Below are positions 11,025 to 22,112 of a DNA stretch of 64,000 nt, piece after piece. A model generated the notes under the pieces. It made no database searches. It saw only the letters and a program-made list of their open reading frames with translations, and was not told the DNA's origin. Within the stretch, counting starts at the first letter, position 1; the number at the start of each line of letters is the position of its first letter. Where the stretch lies: contig CP075496.1 in NCBI GenBank assembly GCA_021613535.1, positions 3,844,001 through 3,908,000 on the forward strand. The letters are read 5' to 3'. Source of the DNA: Adineta vaga. Taxonomy: Eukaryota; Rotifera. The position numbers and the translations under genes were made by a program.

Positions 11025-13736
11025 TTATTTGTCATTGGAGATATGTTCAATACTTTCAGTAGGAGGAGCTATGGGCGGTGAAAAGGTTGTTAAATTGAAT
11101 AATGATGCCGAATGATTGGGTCTAGAGAAAGTAAAAACAAGTATCATTTGTTATGACAATTTATGAAATATTTATATTACCGAAATGTTGAATAGGAATA
11201 ATGATCGCCTTGTGTTATACCTAATCGATCACGGACTAATTGTTTAGCAGCCTATATAATGTAAAAACGATAAGATTTTGACTTTTACATTATATTTCCA
11301 GATCATATCTTACTCGTCTTGATGCTTCGATTGCTTGTTCTTCAGTATCATGTAAACGTTCTTCTAATGTTTTAATACGATTAGTATTTTTTATCAGAAG
11401 TCTTTCCGTCTAAAATCAACATGATTCAAATGTATTTTCTTTTAAACATATGAATACGAACTTCTGCTTCTTTTCGTTTAACATCTCCGATTTCCGATTG
11501 TAATTGTTCATTTCGTCCACGTAAATTATCAATTTTTTGTTTTAATTCATTTATTTTTGTTTCACTTTGACTAGCGATTGTATGACATTCTTCTTTATAT
11601 CTACAAATCAAATGATTCTCTCAATCAAGTAAACTATCTGTGCTAGTCTTACTTGACAATCATACGTTGTTGTCGATTGACAAGATTACGTAATTCATTA
11701 AATGTTGTTCGATTAACATCATCTCTTTGTTTTAAACGTGCTAAACAATCCGTTTCTTTTTCAAGAATTTGTTCTTCATGTCGTTTAATCTAAATTCAAA
11801 TGAGAAAAATTTCAAAACAAAAACTTAATTTCTTGTTTACTAATTCCGTTATTCGTCGTTGCAATAATATTTGTTCATTTTGAGTTGATGATAATCTCTT
11901 TTTCAATTCATTTAATTCAGTGAATGTTGTTGTATAATCTCGTGTCATTTTTTCTAAATCATTATTGACTTTTTGAAATCGATCAGTTAATTCTTTTTGT
12001 TTAAGTTCATGATTTGCTTTTTCAGCTTCGAATGATTGTTGTAGTAATTTATAGGATTGATGAATTTGTTCAAGTTTTAATTGATTTTCATCACGTTCAC
12101 GTTCAGCATGAAAACAACGTTTAGCATAATCTTCATTATCCATCGTACTTTTTTCTAAATTAAATCGTCGTTCTTGTAAAATCTATAGAATCAATTCGTT
12201 TAAATACACATGATTTTTCTTTTAAAAAGCAAAATATCTACTTTATTTAATTCTTCTTCAATAGATCGTTTTGATCGTAAACATTTGTCTAATTCATTCT
12301 GCTTTTTATTTAATTCCTAAATAAAGAAATTTATTTTGCAAATAAAAATAAAAACATTTGTTTTGTCGACATACCGCTTCCATATTATTATATTCTTGCA
12401 TAATTCTTTCTAAATTTTCATTGTATTGTTGTCGAACCTCTTCAACCTAAAACATAGTTCTCGGTTTTAAGAAAGAAAATTATAGTGAGTAAAAATTTAC
12501 ATACAGCAGTACGTGTTTTTACAGCTGCTTGTTCAATCAATTCATTGATAGTTCGATGCATACGTTCATGGTTCTGTTGATCATGTCCAACAGTATCATT
12601 GGTCTGATCAATTGTTGTTTGAAAATGAACTTGATGTTGTAATTGTTCGATTGTATCATTCAATTTTTCTTCTAAAGATTGACTAGTAGAAAACGAAATT
12701 TATTGGAATTCTCGAATAATGAAAATAGAAAAAACATACTTTTGTTGAGATAGATTTTTCACTTTTATTTCCATATCATCACGTTGTTGTTTAGCGTTTT
12801 CTTTCTCTCGTACTGCATGTTCAAGTCTGAAGAATGCTTTGAAAATTTTCATCACGGAACTACATATTTTCTTTACTTACCTAACTTCTAATGCATCAAT
12901 GGAACTTTGAAATGCAACAAAAGTACCATCATATCCATTTTCTTTCTTCAAATGATTACGCAAATCATCTTGCTATAAATATATTCAAATCGATTACTAT
13001 TTTCAATTAAAAAAACTAAATATATCTTTACTATTCGATAAACATCAGCTTGAAGATGTTCATTTTGTCGTTCTAATTCCTTCACACGTAATTGAGAATT
13101 AGTCAATTCTCGACTGCGTTTTCTATAGAAGAAAAAACAATACAAACATTATGAAAGGAAAATCTTTCATACAAAAGTTCTTCGCGTATCATATGAATTT
13201 CTTGTGCTAATTGTACTTCTGCTCGAGCATGTTCTTCTTGTGCCTAAATGAATTTAATAAAATCATAATTTTCCACGAACAAAAAAACAATTTCATCTAA
13301 CTTGTTTTGCTTGCATATCAGATTTCATTAAATAAGGTTTTAATGGATCTTTTAAATCATTATTTTCTGTTTCTAATTGAAAAATTTGTTGTTTACTTTC
13401 TTCATATAAACGTAATGCATTATTTCTTTCCATTTCTAATGCTTCAATTTTTTGTTTTTGAATTTCAATAATTGGATTATTATTTAAATTAGATAGATTA
13501 TCAGGATAATTGCCTGATGATTTTTCTTCTTTAGTACGTCGTAATTCATTTCGTAAAGAATCATTTTCATCCGTTAATCGCTGAACTTTTGATCGAATTG
13601 TTTCTAATTCAGACTAGAATGAAAAGAACAAGTTTGTGCGAAAGAATGTGAAAGAAAACTGTAATACTTGAAATGCATTGATCTGTGAACGTAATTTTGT
13701 TCCATCTAGATTTGTTTCACTTCGATTTGTATTCAT
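11025..13736 (-). CDS. SCLT1: coiled-coil centriolar protein, SCLT1-like
   Basis: Fifteen exons on the minus strand: 13736..13668, 13613..13302, 13243..13173, 13122..13032, 12972..12881, 12826..12740, 12682..12505, 12446..12375, 12316..12242, 12182..11841, 11789..11653, 11600..11462, 11409..11314, 11251..11181, 11121..11025. They give 642 aa, close to human SCLT1 (688 aa). Nearly the whole protein is heptad-rich coiled coil (Glu/Lys/Gln/Leu). The C-terminal third follows SCLT1 in order: an NELRNLVNRQQ block, a SETKINELK block, then RIKTLEERLHDTEEQAIEASR, with a short Pro-rich end. The segment around VKTRTA matches the SCLT1 region containing TIRTKKEV. SCLT1 is a distal-appendage protein of the mother centriole needed for cilium docking, fitting a ciliated animal. 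Coiled coils can match by composition, so the orthology is likely but not certain; the gene structure is solid. Its start lies 513 bp from a divergent permease gene. Confidence 0.7.
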
Positions 13737-14249
13737 CTTTATTTCGTTGGATAAAAATATCGAGTTCTTTTGCGGTTGAAATTGAAATTCATTCAGGCAT
13801 CATCTCTACCGTTTCATAGTTTGGACCTCTACAGAATTTTATGAACCAATAAGAATTGAACGCAGATGGCATCAGAATTACATTAGTATTTCGTTCATTG
13901 TAGATTGATTATGTCTATGTTATCTAAATGTCATTTACATCATCGAATCTATAATTTTCTAAATAAATGATTTGACATAAAACTGTATTATTAAGAATCA
14001 TTTGGGAAAAACTTTTATTCTTTTCATTATATATTTCTATTAGTGACATAGATATATTAAAGATAGAGATCATTTCAACATTTACCTACTCGAAAGGTTA
14101 ATATCTATCAAAAAAATAGGTGATTATTTCGAACGAAGAAAAAGTATATCATAGATGATAGCATTTGTAAAGTTTAGATCAAATTTAAAATGTGAATAAA
14201 TCATTTGTTGTATAGATAGTCACATCCTTGAGTGTCAATACATATTGGC
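13737..14249. other. divergent promoter region
   Basis: 513-bp spacer between the starts of the SCLT1-like gene (-) and the permease gene (+), presumably holding both promoters. No clear TATA or Inr arrangement could be singled out in such AT-rich sequence. Confidence 0.4.
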
Positions 14250-16319
14250 ATGTCAATATCAATGAATGAGATTCATTTACCAATAGAAATCATAGATCAT
14301 GTAGATCAAACGAAGTTGAATATTAGAATACGTCGATTTGTTATTGATCGTGTACAAATGATTAAAAATGAATTGAAAGAAATCTTTACATTTCATCCAA
14401 AAGAATGGGTTGATTCGTTTCGTTGTAATTCATTCTATCCATTATTTGTTAAAGGTGATATCGATGGTTTTATTGCATTATTTATCAATACTCTAGCAAC
14501 ATTATTAGCAGTTATTTTAAGTTTACAACCAGTCTTAGGCAATGAAATTATCTATGAGAAAATTGTACCAGGGTAAATCGTTTGATATTAGAAAGAAACT
14601 TATTCGATTTTTTAACTCTAGAGTAGGATTATCTATGTTATGGGGTAATTTCTATTATGTTTATATGGCACGAAAACTAGCCTACAAAGAAAAACGTGGT
14701 GATGTATGTACTATGCCTTATGGAATTAATACTCCAGGTGCATTCGCTTTTATTTATATTATTATCTTACCAACATATTATGGATGTATTTCAACGCATG
14801 AAAAAAGTTATTGTCAAGAGTTAGCATGGCATGTTGCTTTAGCAAGTAATTTTATTACTGGTATTATTCTGTTAGTATTGAGCGTATTTGGTGAATTTAT
14901 TCGACAAAATACACCAAGTGTCGCTTTACTCTCATCAATTTCTGGTCTAGGATTTGTTTTCTTAGCACTAAATGAATATTTACCAATCGCAGCTACACCG
15001 ATTGTATCATTTGTACCATTTGCAATTGTTATGCTAGGATTTTTTGGACAAGGTAAAACTAAAATCAATTATTATCACCTAAAATTCTATCTTCTTCATC
15101 TTCTTCTTTGCTTATTCTAGTTGAGTTTGGTCCAGTTCCAGTCGCATTTGTAGCATTAATAATTGGTACTATTTTGGCTTGGGTAACATCACTCAATCAA
15201 CTTTCTGATGTACGCGAAGCAGTTCATCTTGTTAAAATTTACACACCTATCTTTCCGATCAAAGAAATATTTCGTCATTTTAATACGATTAGTACTTATC
15301 TTTCAACAACAATACCAACAGCTATATCAATTGCTATTGGAACTATTCAATGTATTGAATCAGCTAAACGTGCAGGTGATTTTTATCCAACAAGAGAAGC
15401 AATGTTTGCAGATGGAATGGGAACAATAATTGCAAGTTTATTTGGATCTATTTTTGGTATGACAAGTGAGTAAAATACGCGAATCGATTATGATCAGATC
15501 AAAAATCTTCTCTTTAGCTTACATTGGTCATTCAGCTTTCAAAAAAATGGGTGCTAAACAAGCGTATTCAATTGCACATGGTATTGTTTATTTGCCATTA
15601 TGTTTTCTTGGACTTAATGCTTTATTTATTTCTATTATTGCAATTGTTTCGATTAATCCTATTGTAGTGAGTAGTTTTTCTCTTTGAAATCATATCTATG
15701 AATAATCATGAATAGTTGAAACATATCATTGATTGTATAGATCTTTATTGGTTTGATCATTTGTGCTGATACTCTATCGATTACTCCTCAACGTCATTAT
15801 CCAGCATTTCTTTTTGGTATTATGTCAATTGTAGCTGATTGGGCACATGGCACAATTATTAATGGTGTGACTGCTGCTTATTCTACTTTTACCATATCGA
15901 ATGTTCAATTTTCACCGAATATTACATCAGCAATTTCAAGTTTTTCGTATCGTGGCTTAATTAATTTTGCTGGTGGATCACAATTACAATGTATTTTTAT
16001 CACGGCTATTATGATGTATATGACTGATCGCAAATTTATCCATGCAGCTGTTTGGTCGTTTCTAGCAGGAATTTTTGCATTTTTTGGATTGATTAATTCA
16101 AGTAATGTTGGTATTTTGATAAAGAATAGTGATGATGGTTGGCGATTTACCATTAGTTATATGTTGATGGTTATTTTATTCGGATGTTTAGAATATGCAC
16201 AACGAAAAAAATGGATTAAGGAACAAGAAACTGAACCTGATGATCTATCAAGTAACGAATGGATTGAATGGAAAAGACAACAAATGTTAACAGATGTCGA
16301 AAAAAACTTCACTAGTTGA
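14250..16319 (+). CDS. xanthine/uracil/purine permease-like transporter (NCS2/AzgA superfamily)
   Basis: Five exons, 14250..14572, 14622..15052, 15121..15465, 15518..15666 and 15741..16319, give a 608-aa polytopic membrane protein with at least ten hydrophobic segments. The repeated signature of a nucleobase-type permease is visible: a GDIDGFIALFINTLAT opening helix, the motif MPYGINTPGAF in the first half, and a second half with QCIESAKRAGDFYPTREAMFADGMGT leading to a GHSAFKKMGAK loop. Such proteins carry purines, pyrimidines or related acids, usually with protons. The layout is closer to bacterial and protist/fungal AzgA-like proteins than to animal SLC23 ascorbate/nucleobase carriers, so transfer is possible. 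The first ATG is at 14250; the frame extends upstream without another ATG. Substrate is unknown. It converges with the FkbM-type gene 51 bp downstream. Confidence 0.65.
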
Positions 16320-16370
16320 TACAAAAGACTTTTTTCTTGTTAATATATAAAAGAATCTTATTGAAGAAGG

Positions 16371-17396
16371 TTAACAAAAAGTTGGTGCATTTCTTTTCAA
16401 CCAATATATTTCATCAGGCCATGATGTATTTTCTTGTAAATCTAATACTTTACATTGATTATTTATTGGAATATAGTGACGTTGATTCAAAAATTCGATG
16501 ATGATTTTCACTTGATTGGCATCTTGATGAACAATTTTCCATTCCATTTGAATCAATGGAATATCTAATGTATCAAATATTCGATGGCCTGTTTTGAATA
16601 CGAAACTTTCACTTCCTTCGATATCCATTTTTATTGATACACTACGAATAGCATGTGCAAGTAAAATTGGAAGAACTTCATCAAACGTTATAGTTTTAAC
16701 AATATATGGATTAACGATCGGCAGATTCGTTTTTCCATGATAGTTTCGTGAAGGATGTATACTTTGCCCTCCGACATTGGTTGTATCTATGGATAATCGT
16801 AAATATTGTCCTGAGTGATTGAAAATTGCATTTTGAACTAGAACAACTTGATTATAAAGATTCCTCATTTGAATTGCTCGACGTAGACGAACAAGATTTG
16901 GTGCAAAACAATCAATAGCTAAAACGAATCGACCTAGTGTTGCAACATACATTGTATAAGTTCCAATATTTGCACCGATATCAATAAAATGCATATGTGG
17001 ATGACGAACAAGATATTGCAGAAGTCGTGTAACCTGTTCTTCTTCCCAAATCGAAGTTATTTCAGAAAATGCACCACTGACATATCGATCTCGTTTCGTA
17101 TCGTATAAACAAACATTTGTACTGATATTATGAAGTAATGGTTTTGTTTTCACACATCGAAATTTAGTGTTTTTTGTCGTTTCATACAAATCAACAAGTT
17201 GTACATTGGGTGAAATATTATATTGATATTCTTGTTGAATAGGTAAGTACTTGAATAGGATTCTTCTTACTCGATGTCTATCGAATATAAAAGAATAAAT
17301 ACATATGAATACAAGAAGAAAAATTAGAATCTTTCGTAATAGCTTCCAATCGTATAATAAGGAAAAGGGTCGTGTAATATTCCGCAGAAAGTTCAT
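16371..17396 (-). CDS. FkbM-family methyltransferase, membrane-anchored
   Basis: Intronless gene of 341 aa from the ATG at 17396; an in-frame ATG at 17531 would add 45 residues before the anchor. A basic N-terminus and one hydrophobic helix (LRKILIFLLVFICIYSF) suggest a type II membrane protein with a lumenal or extracellular catalytic domain. The SAM-binding motif FIDIGANIGTYTMYVA and the later KMDIEGSE block define the FkbM/Methyltransf_21 fold, which O-methylates sugars or polyketides in known members. Animals have a scattered set of such genes, and the substrate here cannot be inferred. The lack of introns next to intron-rich genes could reflect retroposition or a microbial origin. Confidence 0.75.
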   Translation of the reverse strand: MNFLRNITRPFSLLYDWKLLRKILIFLLVFICIYSFIFDRHRVRRILFKYLPIQQEYQYNISPNVQLVDLYETTKNTKFRCVKTKPLLHNISTNVCLYDTKRDRYVSGAFSEITSIWEEEQVTRLLQYLVRHPHMHFIDIGANIGTYTMYVATLGRFVLAIDCFAPNLVRLRRAIQMRNLYNQVVLVQNAIFNHSGQYLRLSIDTTNVGGQSIHPSRNYHGKTNLPIVNPYIVKTITFDEVLPILLAHAIRSVSIKMDIEGSESFVFKTGHRIFDTLDIPLIQMEWKIVHQDANQVKIIIEFLNQRHYIPINNQCKVLDLQENTSWPDEIYWLKRNAPTFC

Positions 17397-17949
17397 ATGA
17401 ATTAAATCGACGTAGAAAAACACATTTGAGTATTTGAAAAAGAGTGTTTGTTCAGAAAAGTAAGTGTTTTTTCTTAAATTATTTCCTTCTTTTTTAAGAT
17501 TCATTAAAAGCGTGATTGTTGAGAGTTTCATTCCGTCTCTCTTTTCTCAACTAATTATTGACACAATCAGAAGAGAAAAAAATTGGTTTCTTTTTGAAAT
17601 AACTGAATGAAATAGCATGTGTCGACTGCTTACATTTCTGTCAGTTCTCATTAGTTTTCTACATATGATGCGTTATAGCGTTTTCCTGGAAATTACATGT
17701 ATTCGGATGTAAGATGAATTTTCCGGAAAACCAAAAAACCTTTTTGCAAAAACTCTTGATAGTCGAATTGGTTATTCTAAATCCACTATACAAAATTTTC
17801 ATTGAGGGTGCCATGAAGGTTGATGAGATTTATGTTTTCTAGCGCAGTCAAAATAAATAACACTCGTCGACCGTAACTCGCTTAACCCTCGACTGAAGAA
17901 GTGACAAAATGGAATTTATTGATTATTGTTCTCATAAGATTTTTCTTTG
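17397..17949. other. intergenic, short dispersed-repeat motif
   Basis: No gene is seen. At about 17667..17682 the stretch GATGCGTTATAGC recurs in inverted orientation near 21220..21235, with loosely similar flanks. This suggests the end of a dispersed element or a shared regulatory word. Confidence 0.35.
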
Positions 17950-18389
17950 GAAGTATATATTTTTATAAAAAACGCACACTTCAAGCAATCATTTACTTTA
18001 ACATCAAAGTTGTCATCAACAAATATTTTTCCTTCTAGATCTAATCATTGCAGAGCATCTAAAGCATAAAAACTACCACTTATTACATTGATAATTTCAG
18101 TAAAATCAAACATTAGTGGTGTGCCGATATGATGAATAAGACGATTGGTCATGACCGATTGACCGATGGTAGCTGCTTAGACATTGCATGTCTCTAATAT
18201 ATAAGCGCGTGTTGTTTGTAACTTACGAGGGAACTTCACCAAGTGATACCCTCCGTTTGATCTGATATTCTGCGCATAAGTAGGGCTCATAGAGTAGATA
18301 CAGACCCCAAAAGGGTTGGTGCCATTGGCCTCTTGTTGTTGAGATACTGTACTTTTAAGGTACCGAGAAGACTGACTGCTGTGGTCCAC
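17950..18389 (-). pseudogene. unidentified decayed coding fragment
   Basis: Reading the minus strand, one frame from 18389 to about 17950 looks protein-like (NGGYHLVKFPRKLQ, then HHIGTPLMFDFTEIINV, then GKIFVDDNFDVKVND). It is broken by in-frame stops TAA at 18177..18179 and TGA at 18045..18047. The upstream end coincides with an acceptor-like CTTTAG, and a GTAAGT lies near 18228, so part may be an old exon. The first half has more G/C-ending codons than the neighbouring genes. I do not recognise the family. It is most likely a gene remnant; a real multi-exon gene with unusual splicing is the alternative. Confidence 0.4.
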
Positions 18390-18458
18390 CTAAAGGATAT
18401 CCGAAAAACTCATATTGGAACTTCGAGCTGAAATTTTTTATGAAGAGGTCTCACTGAA

Positions 18459-18868
18459 CAGTGGCGCAACCAGTATTTTTAGGCCAATGGGCAAACTTCT
18501 ACTACGTAAGAAGAAGACGGTGGGCAGGCTTTTTATCGACAGGCCTAACATTTTTGTCTTATCAATACGCGAAAAACGCTCAGTAGAGCATAAACATATT
18601 GAAACGAGATAACGCTTTTCTAATAAGAAACTGCGGTATAAAGAAATTTCGGGCTTAAGTCGAATGATTATTGGCATATTTTTGATGTTTTGCAACATTT
18701 ATTTTTGAAATCGAATGTCAAAATCAAGACGAAAAAGATATAGCTGTTATCTAACTTATAAATCAATGTATCAATTTTAACAAGTAAAATTCGAGTGAGC
18801 AAAAACCTACTCAATAATATTTGAATGGGCAATTGCCCATTTGCCCCCCCCCCCTAGTTGCGCCATTG
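18459..18868. mobile_element. non-autonomous hAT-like MITE, about 410 bp
   Basis: The left end begins CAGTGGCGCAACCAG and the right end, read inversely, begins CAATGGCGCAACTAG: 15-bp terminal inverted repeats with 13 matches. CAGTGGCG-type termini are typical of hAT-superfamily transposons. The termini are followed inwards by GGGCAA/GGGCAAT motifs and a C-run at the right end. There is no transposase frame inside. Flanking 8-bp target duplications are not evident, so the copy is old or its ends are slightly misplaced. Confidence 0.6.
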
Positions 18869-19284
18869 GATGATCTTGTAAATTGAATAAAATAGATAAC
18901 AAATTCAATAATATCTCTGAATGAAGAAACTTATGACTAAAACAAATAGTTGAATTGATTGTTTATGAGTCGGTGATAAATATATTTAATTATCAATACA
19001 AAAAAAAGAGATTTTCTTGAAAAAACAAATAATTGATTAAGTGAATTCTATCATACAATTAATAAAAATGAAAAGAAATGTAATTATATGTCTCCTATTC
19101 ACAATGTTCAGTCGTTTTTATTTGATTGATCAGATCCATTGAAGTTCTTGTTTCTTAAATCTAAGAAAAATGAAAAAGATTTAGATGGCATTTTTATTTC
19201 TTTTGTGCTTTGATTGTAATAGAAAACCTAATTACATCTAATTTGAATGATGATATAATAGATGTTATATGTTTGAATTTTTAT
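18869..19284. other. intergenic, nothing recognised
   Basis: AT-rich spacer between the MITE and the end of the two-frame minus-strand gene. No open frame or repeat was noted. Confidence 0.4.
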
Positions 19285-19524
19285 CTAGTTAATATCTTGA
19301 ATGCCTGAAGGTACTAGTTCTTCATAGAGCAATTGACCAAATGGAGGAGTTGCAAATGAAGGAAGATTTGTTTCTAATGAATCTAAAATTTAAAGGAAAA
19401 TATTAATTTTTTTCTAATGTATATATTTTCTTGAGGACTTACTTGGATTTCGTTGATGTATTCGAATAAGATGTTCATATGGACATCGAACTCGAGTAGC
19501 GTCAGCACCAATACTTGTATTCAT
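19285..19524 (-). CDS. hypothetical protein, downstream frame of an overlapping pair
   Basis: Two exons, 19524..19443 and 19382..19285, with a 60-bp intron starting GTAAGT, encode 59 aa ending in TAG. The sequence (MNTSIGADATRVRCPYEHL at the start, FATPPFGQLLYEELVPSG near the end) is well formed and spliced, which argues that this is real coding sequence. It most likely represents the C-terminal part of the protein in the preceding frame, separated by an indel in the A8 run. A true ATGA-coupled second cistron or slippage are alternatives. No family is recognised. Confidence 0.5.
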
Positions 19525-19874
19525 TTCTTTTTTTTATCAAAGTCATACAAATCGTCGAAATATAATGTGCAGTTTTTAACTCCTCCATCACCCATGAAAC
19601 AAGTAGAAGGTTTTTGTTCTTGTTTTATTTGATTTTCTACTGGAATATATCGACTAGTTTCTTGTGTTGAAAGAGATTGTAATACATTTGATGATATTCT
19701 AGAAATCGAGTGTTGTTGTTTCAGTACAGTGAGTCTTCGATCGAAGTTATCTTGTCGAATTTTGATTTCATTAATTGTCATATTAATGTCTTTCATTAAC
19801 ACTAAAATTTCTTCGATTTGAAATTTAGATTTTTCTTCAACATCAATATGAATATATGAATCATCTGTAGTCAT
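19521..19874 (-). CDS. hypothetical protein, upstream frame of an overlapping pair
   Basis: Frame of 117 codons starting at ATG 19874. The product begins with a helical, heptad-like region (IEEILVLMKDINMTINEIKI, then DNFDRRLTVLKQQ), continues through a polar segment and ends in an acidic/aromatic stretch (YFDDLYDFD) plus Lys codons. It stops at TGA immediately after an A8 run, and that TGA overlaps the ATG of the next frame as ATGA. One extra A in the homopolymer would fuse the two frames into a single protein. No family is recognised. The coiled N-terminus would fit an adaptor or complex subunit, but this is guesswork. Confidence 0.5.
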   Translation of the reverse strand: MTTDDSYIHIDVEEKSKFQIEEILVLMKDINMTINEIKIRQDNFDRRLTVLKQQHSISRISSNVLQSLSTQETSRYIPVENQIKQEQKPSTCFMGDGGVKNCTLYFDDLYDFDKKKK

Positions 19875-21080
19875 CTTCCTAGATTCAATCTACAATAGAT
19901 GAATAGAAGAATTTATATTATCAGAATATCATCATATACATGTAATACATATAATTCTAAAATATCATGAATATTAAGCGGGATGTTCAATGAATATGAT
20001 CATATTAAAATAAATAAATAAAACTATAATTCATCAAAAAGTTTTGATATATTAAATATAGATATAAATCAGTGTAATTCTTATTTTTCAAGAAGACTTA
20101 ATGAATATGCTTGTGTTGATATAATAATCAAATGCATCTTGATCTTGATAGTTATTTGTGAAGACAAATCTAAAACGATGAATAAATTTAAAAAATTCGA
20201 GATTTTCAAGTGACAAGTAAACAGAAGGATTTTTCAGCATCCTGTCGACGAGATGACAGGACAGTGTTACATCTCGACTCTTTCAGACAAGGATTATATG
20301 AAATTTTTTCGAGTACCATCTATGTGGAGAAGAAAGAAAACGATTTGTTTTTAAATGTTTATTATAACGTTCAACATAGACAACTGAATGAACAATAATA
20401 AAATATAACTGAGAATATGTTTTTATATGAGTATGAAAGAAAACAATACTGACCATCTGACTTTGTTTGAAATCATCATTTTCCTAAAAAAGATGTTCTT
20501 TAAAATGGATTATCACTTTTAAAGCATCAAACTCACTTATTTCTTTATCAAAATGTCATGTATAAATGTACCTAAACTAATTCCAATAGCAATTATTGTA
20601 CAAAAATTTAACATTGAAATAACTTGGATATTTCCTGCCAAAATTTATAATAATTTAAATGGAATTACAACAATAAAAATTATAATTCGAACTAAAACAA
20701 AAATGAACAGACATGTGCTATCTTTTGTACTTAATTTCTTACTTGAGTCGAAAAGCAATTTTTGTAATTCCATTACCAATCGACAACGAAGAAATCGTTT
20801 TATTAATTGTGGCATGTGTAGATTTAAATATAACATATAATAATATAATTCGAATCATTGTGAATGATTTCACCAACAGAAAATATTAATCAATGCTAGT
20901 TATTCAGTCGAGAGCTTAGCGAGTCTGCATCGACGAGCGTTATTTATCTTTATGATGATTACTGAAAAAAAATATAATTTTATGACCTTCAACCCTGACA
21001 CAAACATACAGACACATAAACTATTTTTTTTCATATGGCCTTCCTTTCAGTCGAGGGAACTATTTTCAAAAAGAATTATA
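19875..21080. other. intergenic, no gene supported
   Basis: AT-rich region with several short open frames that lack codon character, splice support or a recognisable product. A GTGACAAGT.. stretch near 20210 is open for about 60 codons but looks random. Confidence 0.4.
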
Positions 21081-21169
21081 AGAACTTTATTTATGACTGC
21101 CATAATGGAAATTATGAAATTCTCCATTATGTCGATTATGTCCATTATGGCAGTCATAACTAAAGTTCT
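21081..21169. repeat. 89-bp hairpin with 29-bp arms
   Basis: The arms 21081..21109 and 21141..21169 are inverted copies with 28 of 29 positions matching (core ATGACTGCCATAATGGA). The 31-bp loop itself contains two further ATTATG words. Transcribed, it would form a strong stem. It could be a small palindromic element, a precursor-like hairpin or a protein-bound inverted repeat. Confidence 0.6.
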
Positions 21170-22112
21170 GCACCTCCTGTGGGACAGCTATGACAAAATT
21201 GAGTTTCCCCGAAAATGCTATAACGCATCAAATCATTTTCTAAAACTTTCCATACAATATGTATGATGACTAAAACTTCAGTGAAAGATAATTCCTGAAA
21301 TGTGATGACAACTATAATTTCCTCTTCGATTCGTCATTTTCAACGTAATTCAAGTCAAAGTACAATATTTTAATCGATAAAAAAAGCGATGAAAACTAAA
21401 AAATCAATCGAGATAGTCATTTCTAAACTAAATTGTTTTCGATAAAATCTGTTGTATTTTTAAAAATAATAAATCCGTTTTTTACGGGACTATTTAAAAA
21501 ATTAGCATTTTCATTAAAAAAAGTGCGCTGTACATATAATTGTTATCGGAGAATGTCGATACTAAAATGAAGTGTTATTTTAATTTATTTTCGTTATTAT
21601 CATACCAGAACAATGAAGACGAAAATATTTGAAATATTTGGTAAAATAGAGAAACTCAGCGTAATTTCGATATGATGAATACGCTTAGAAATACAGAAAA
21701 TGTGAACTGAAATATTCTTTTCAGTGATTTCAGATCTTTCATCTAACTAACAAACTCATGAGCAGATCACATACGCTTTCGATCGCATTAGAAGTGTTAT
21801 TATTGGATATTATTAACATCTAACATTAATATAAAGTATTTCAAACTACGTATTACTCAAGAATATAGATGATCGAAGATTTCCTCACTGAGACCTTAAC
21901 TTTCTGCATCACAATGACGAATCAGTTTCTTTCTCAAACATTTATCTATACCTCAATGATTACTGTGACACCAAACTGTCATAAGACACATTCATTTCTG
22001 AAATAATCTAATATTGGTTTATTCAACGTTTTCAAAACATTCTTTTATTAATTTTATGCGTAAGCTCTCAAGACAATTTAAATTGCTGTGAACTTTTCTT
22101 TTCATTTTATAA
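21170..22112. other. intergenic, 3' flank of the D8C gene
   Basis: No gene was found. It includes the inverted copy of GATGCGTTATAGC near 21220..21235 and AT-rich sequence up to the stop codon of the minus-strand D8C gene. Confidence 0.4.

Noticed and set aside
20553-20840. 95-codon plus-strand frame in gene-poor DNA
   Set aside because: Ile/Asn/Lys-rich translation expected by chance at this AT content, no splice or family support.
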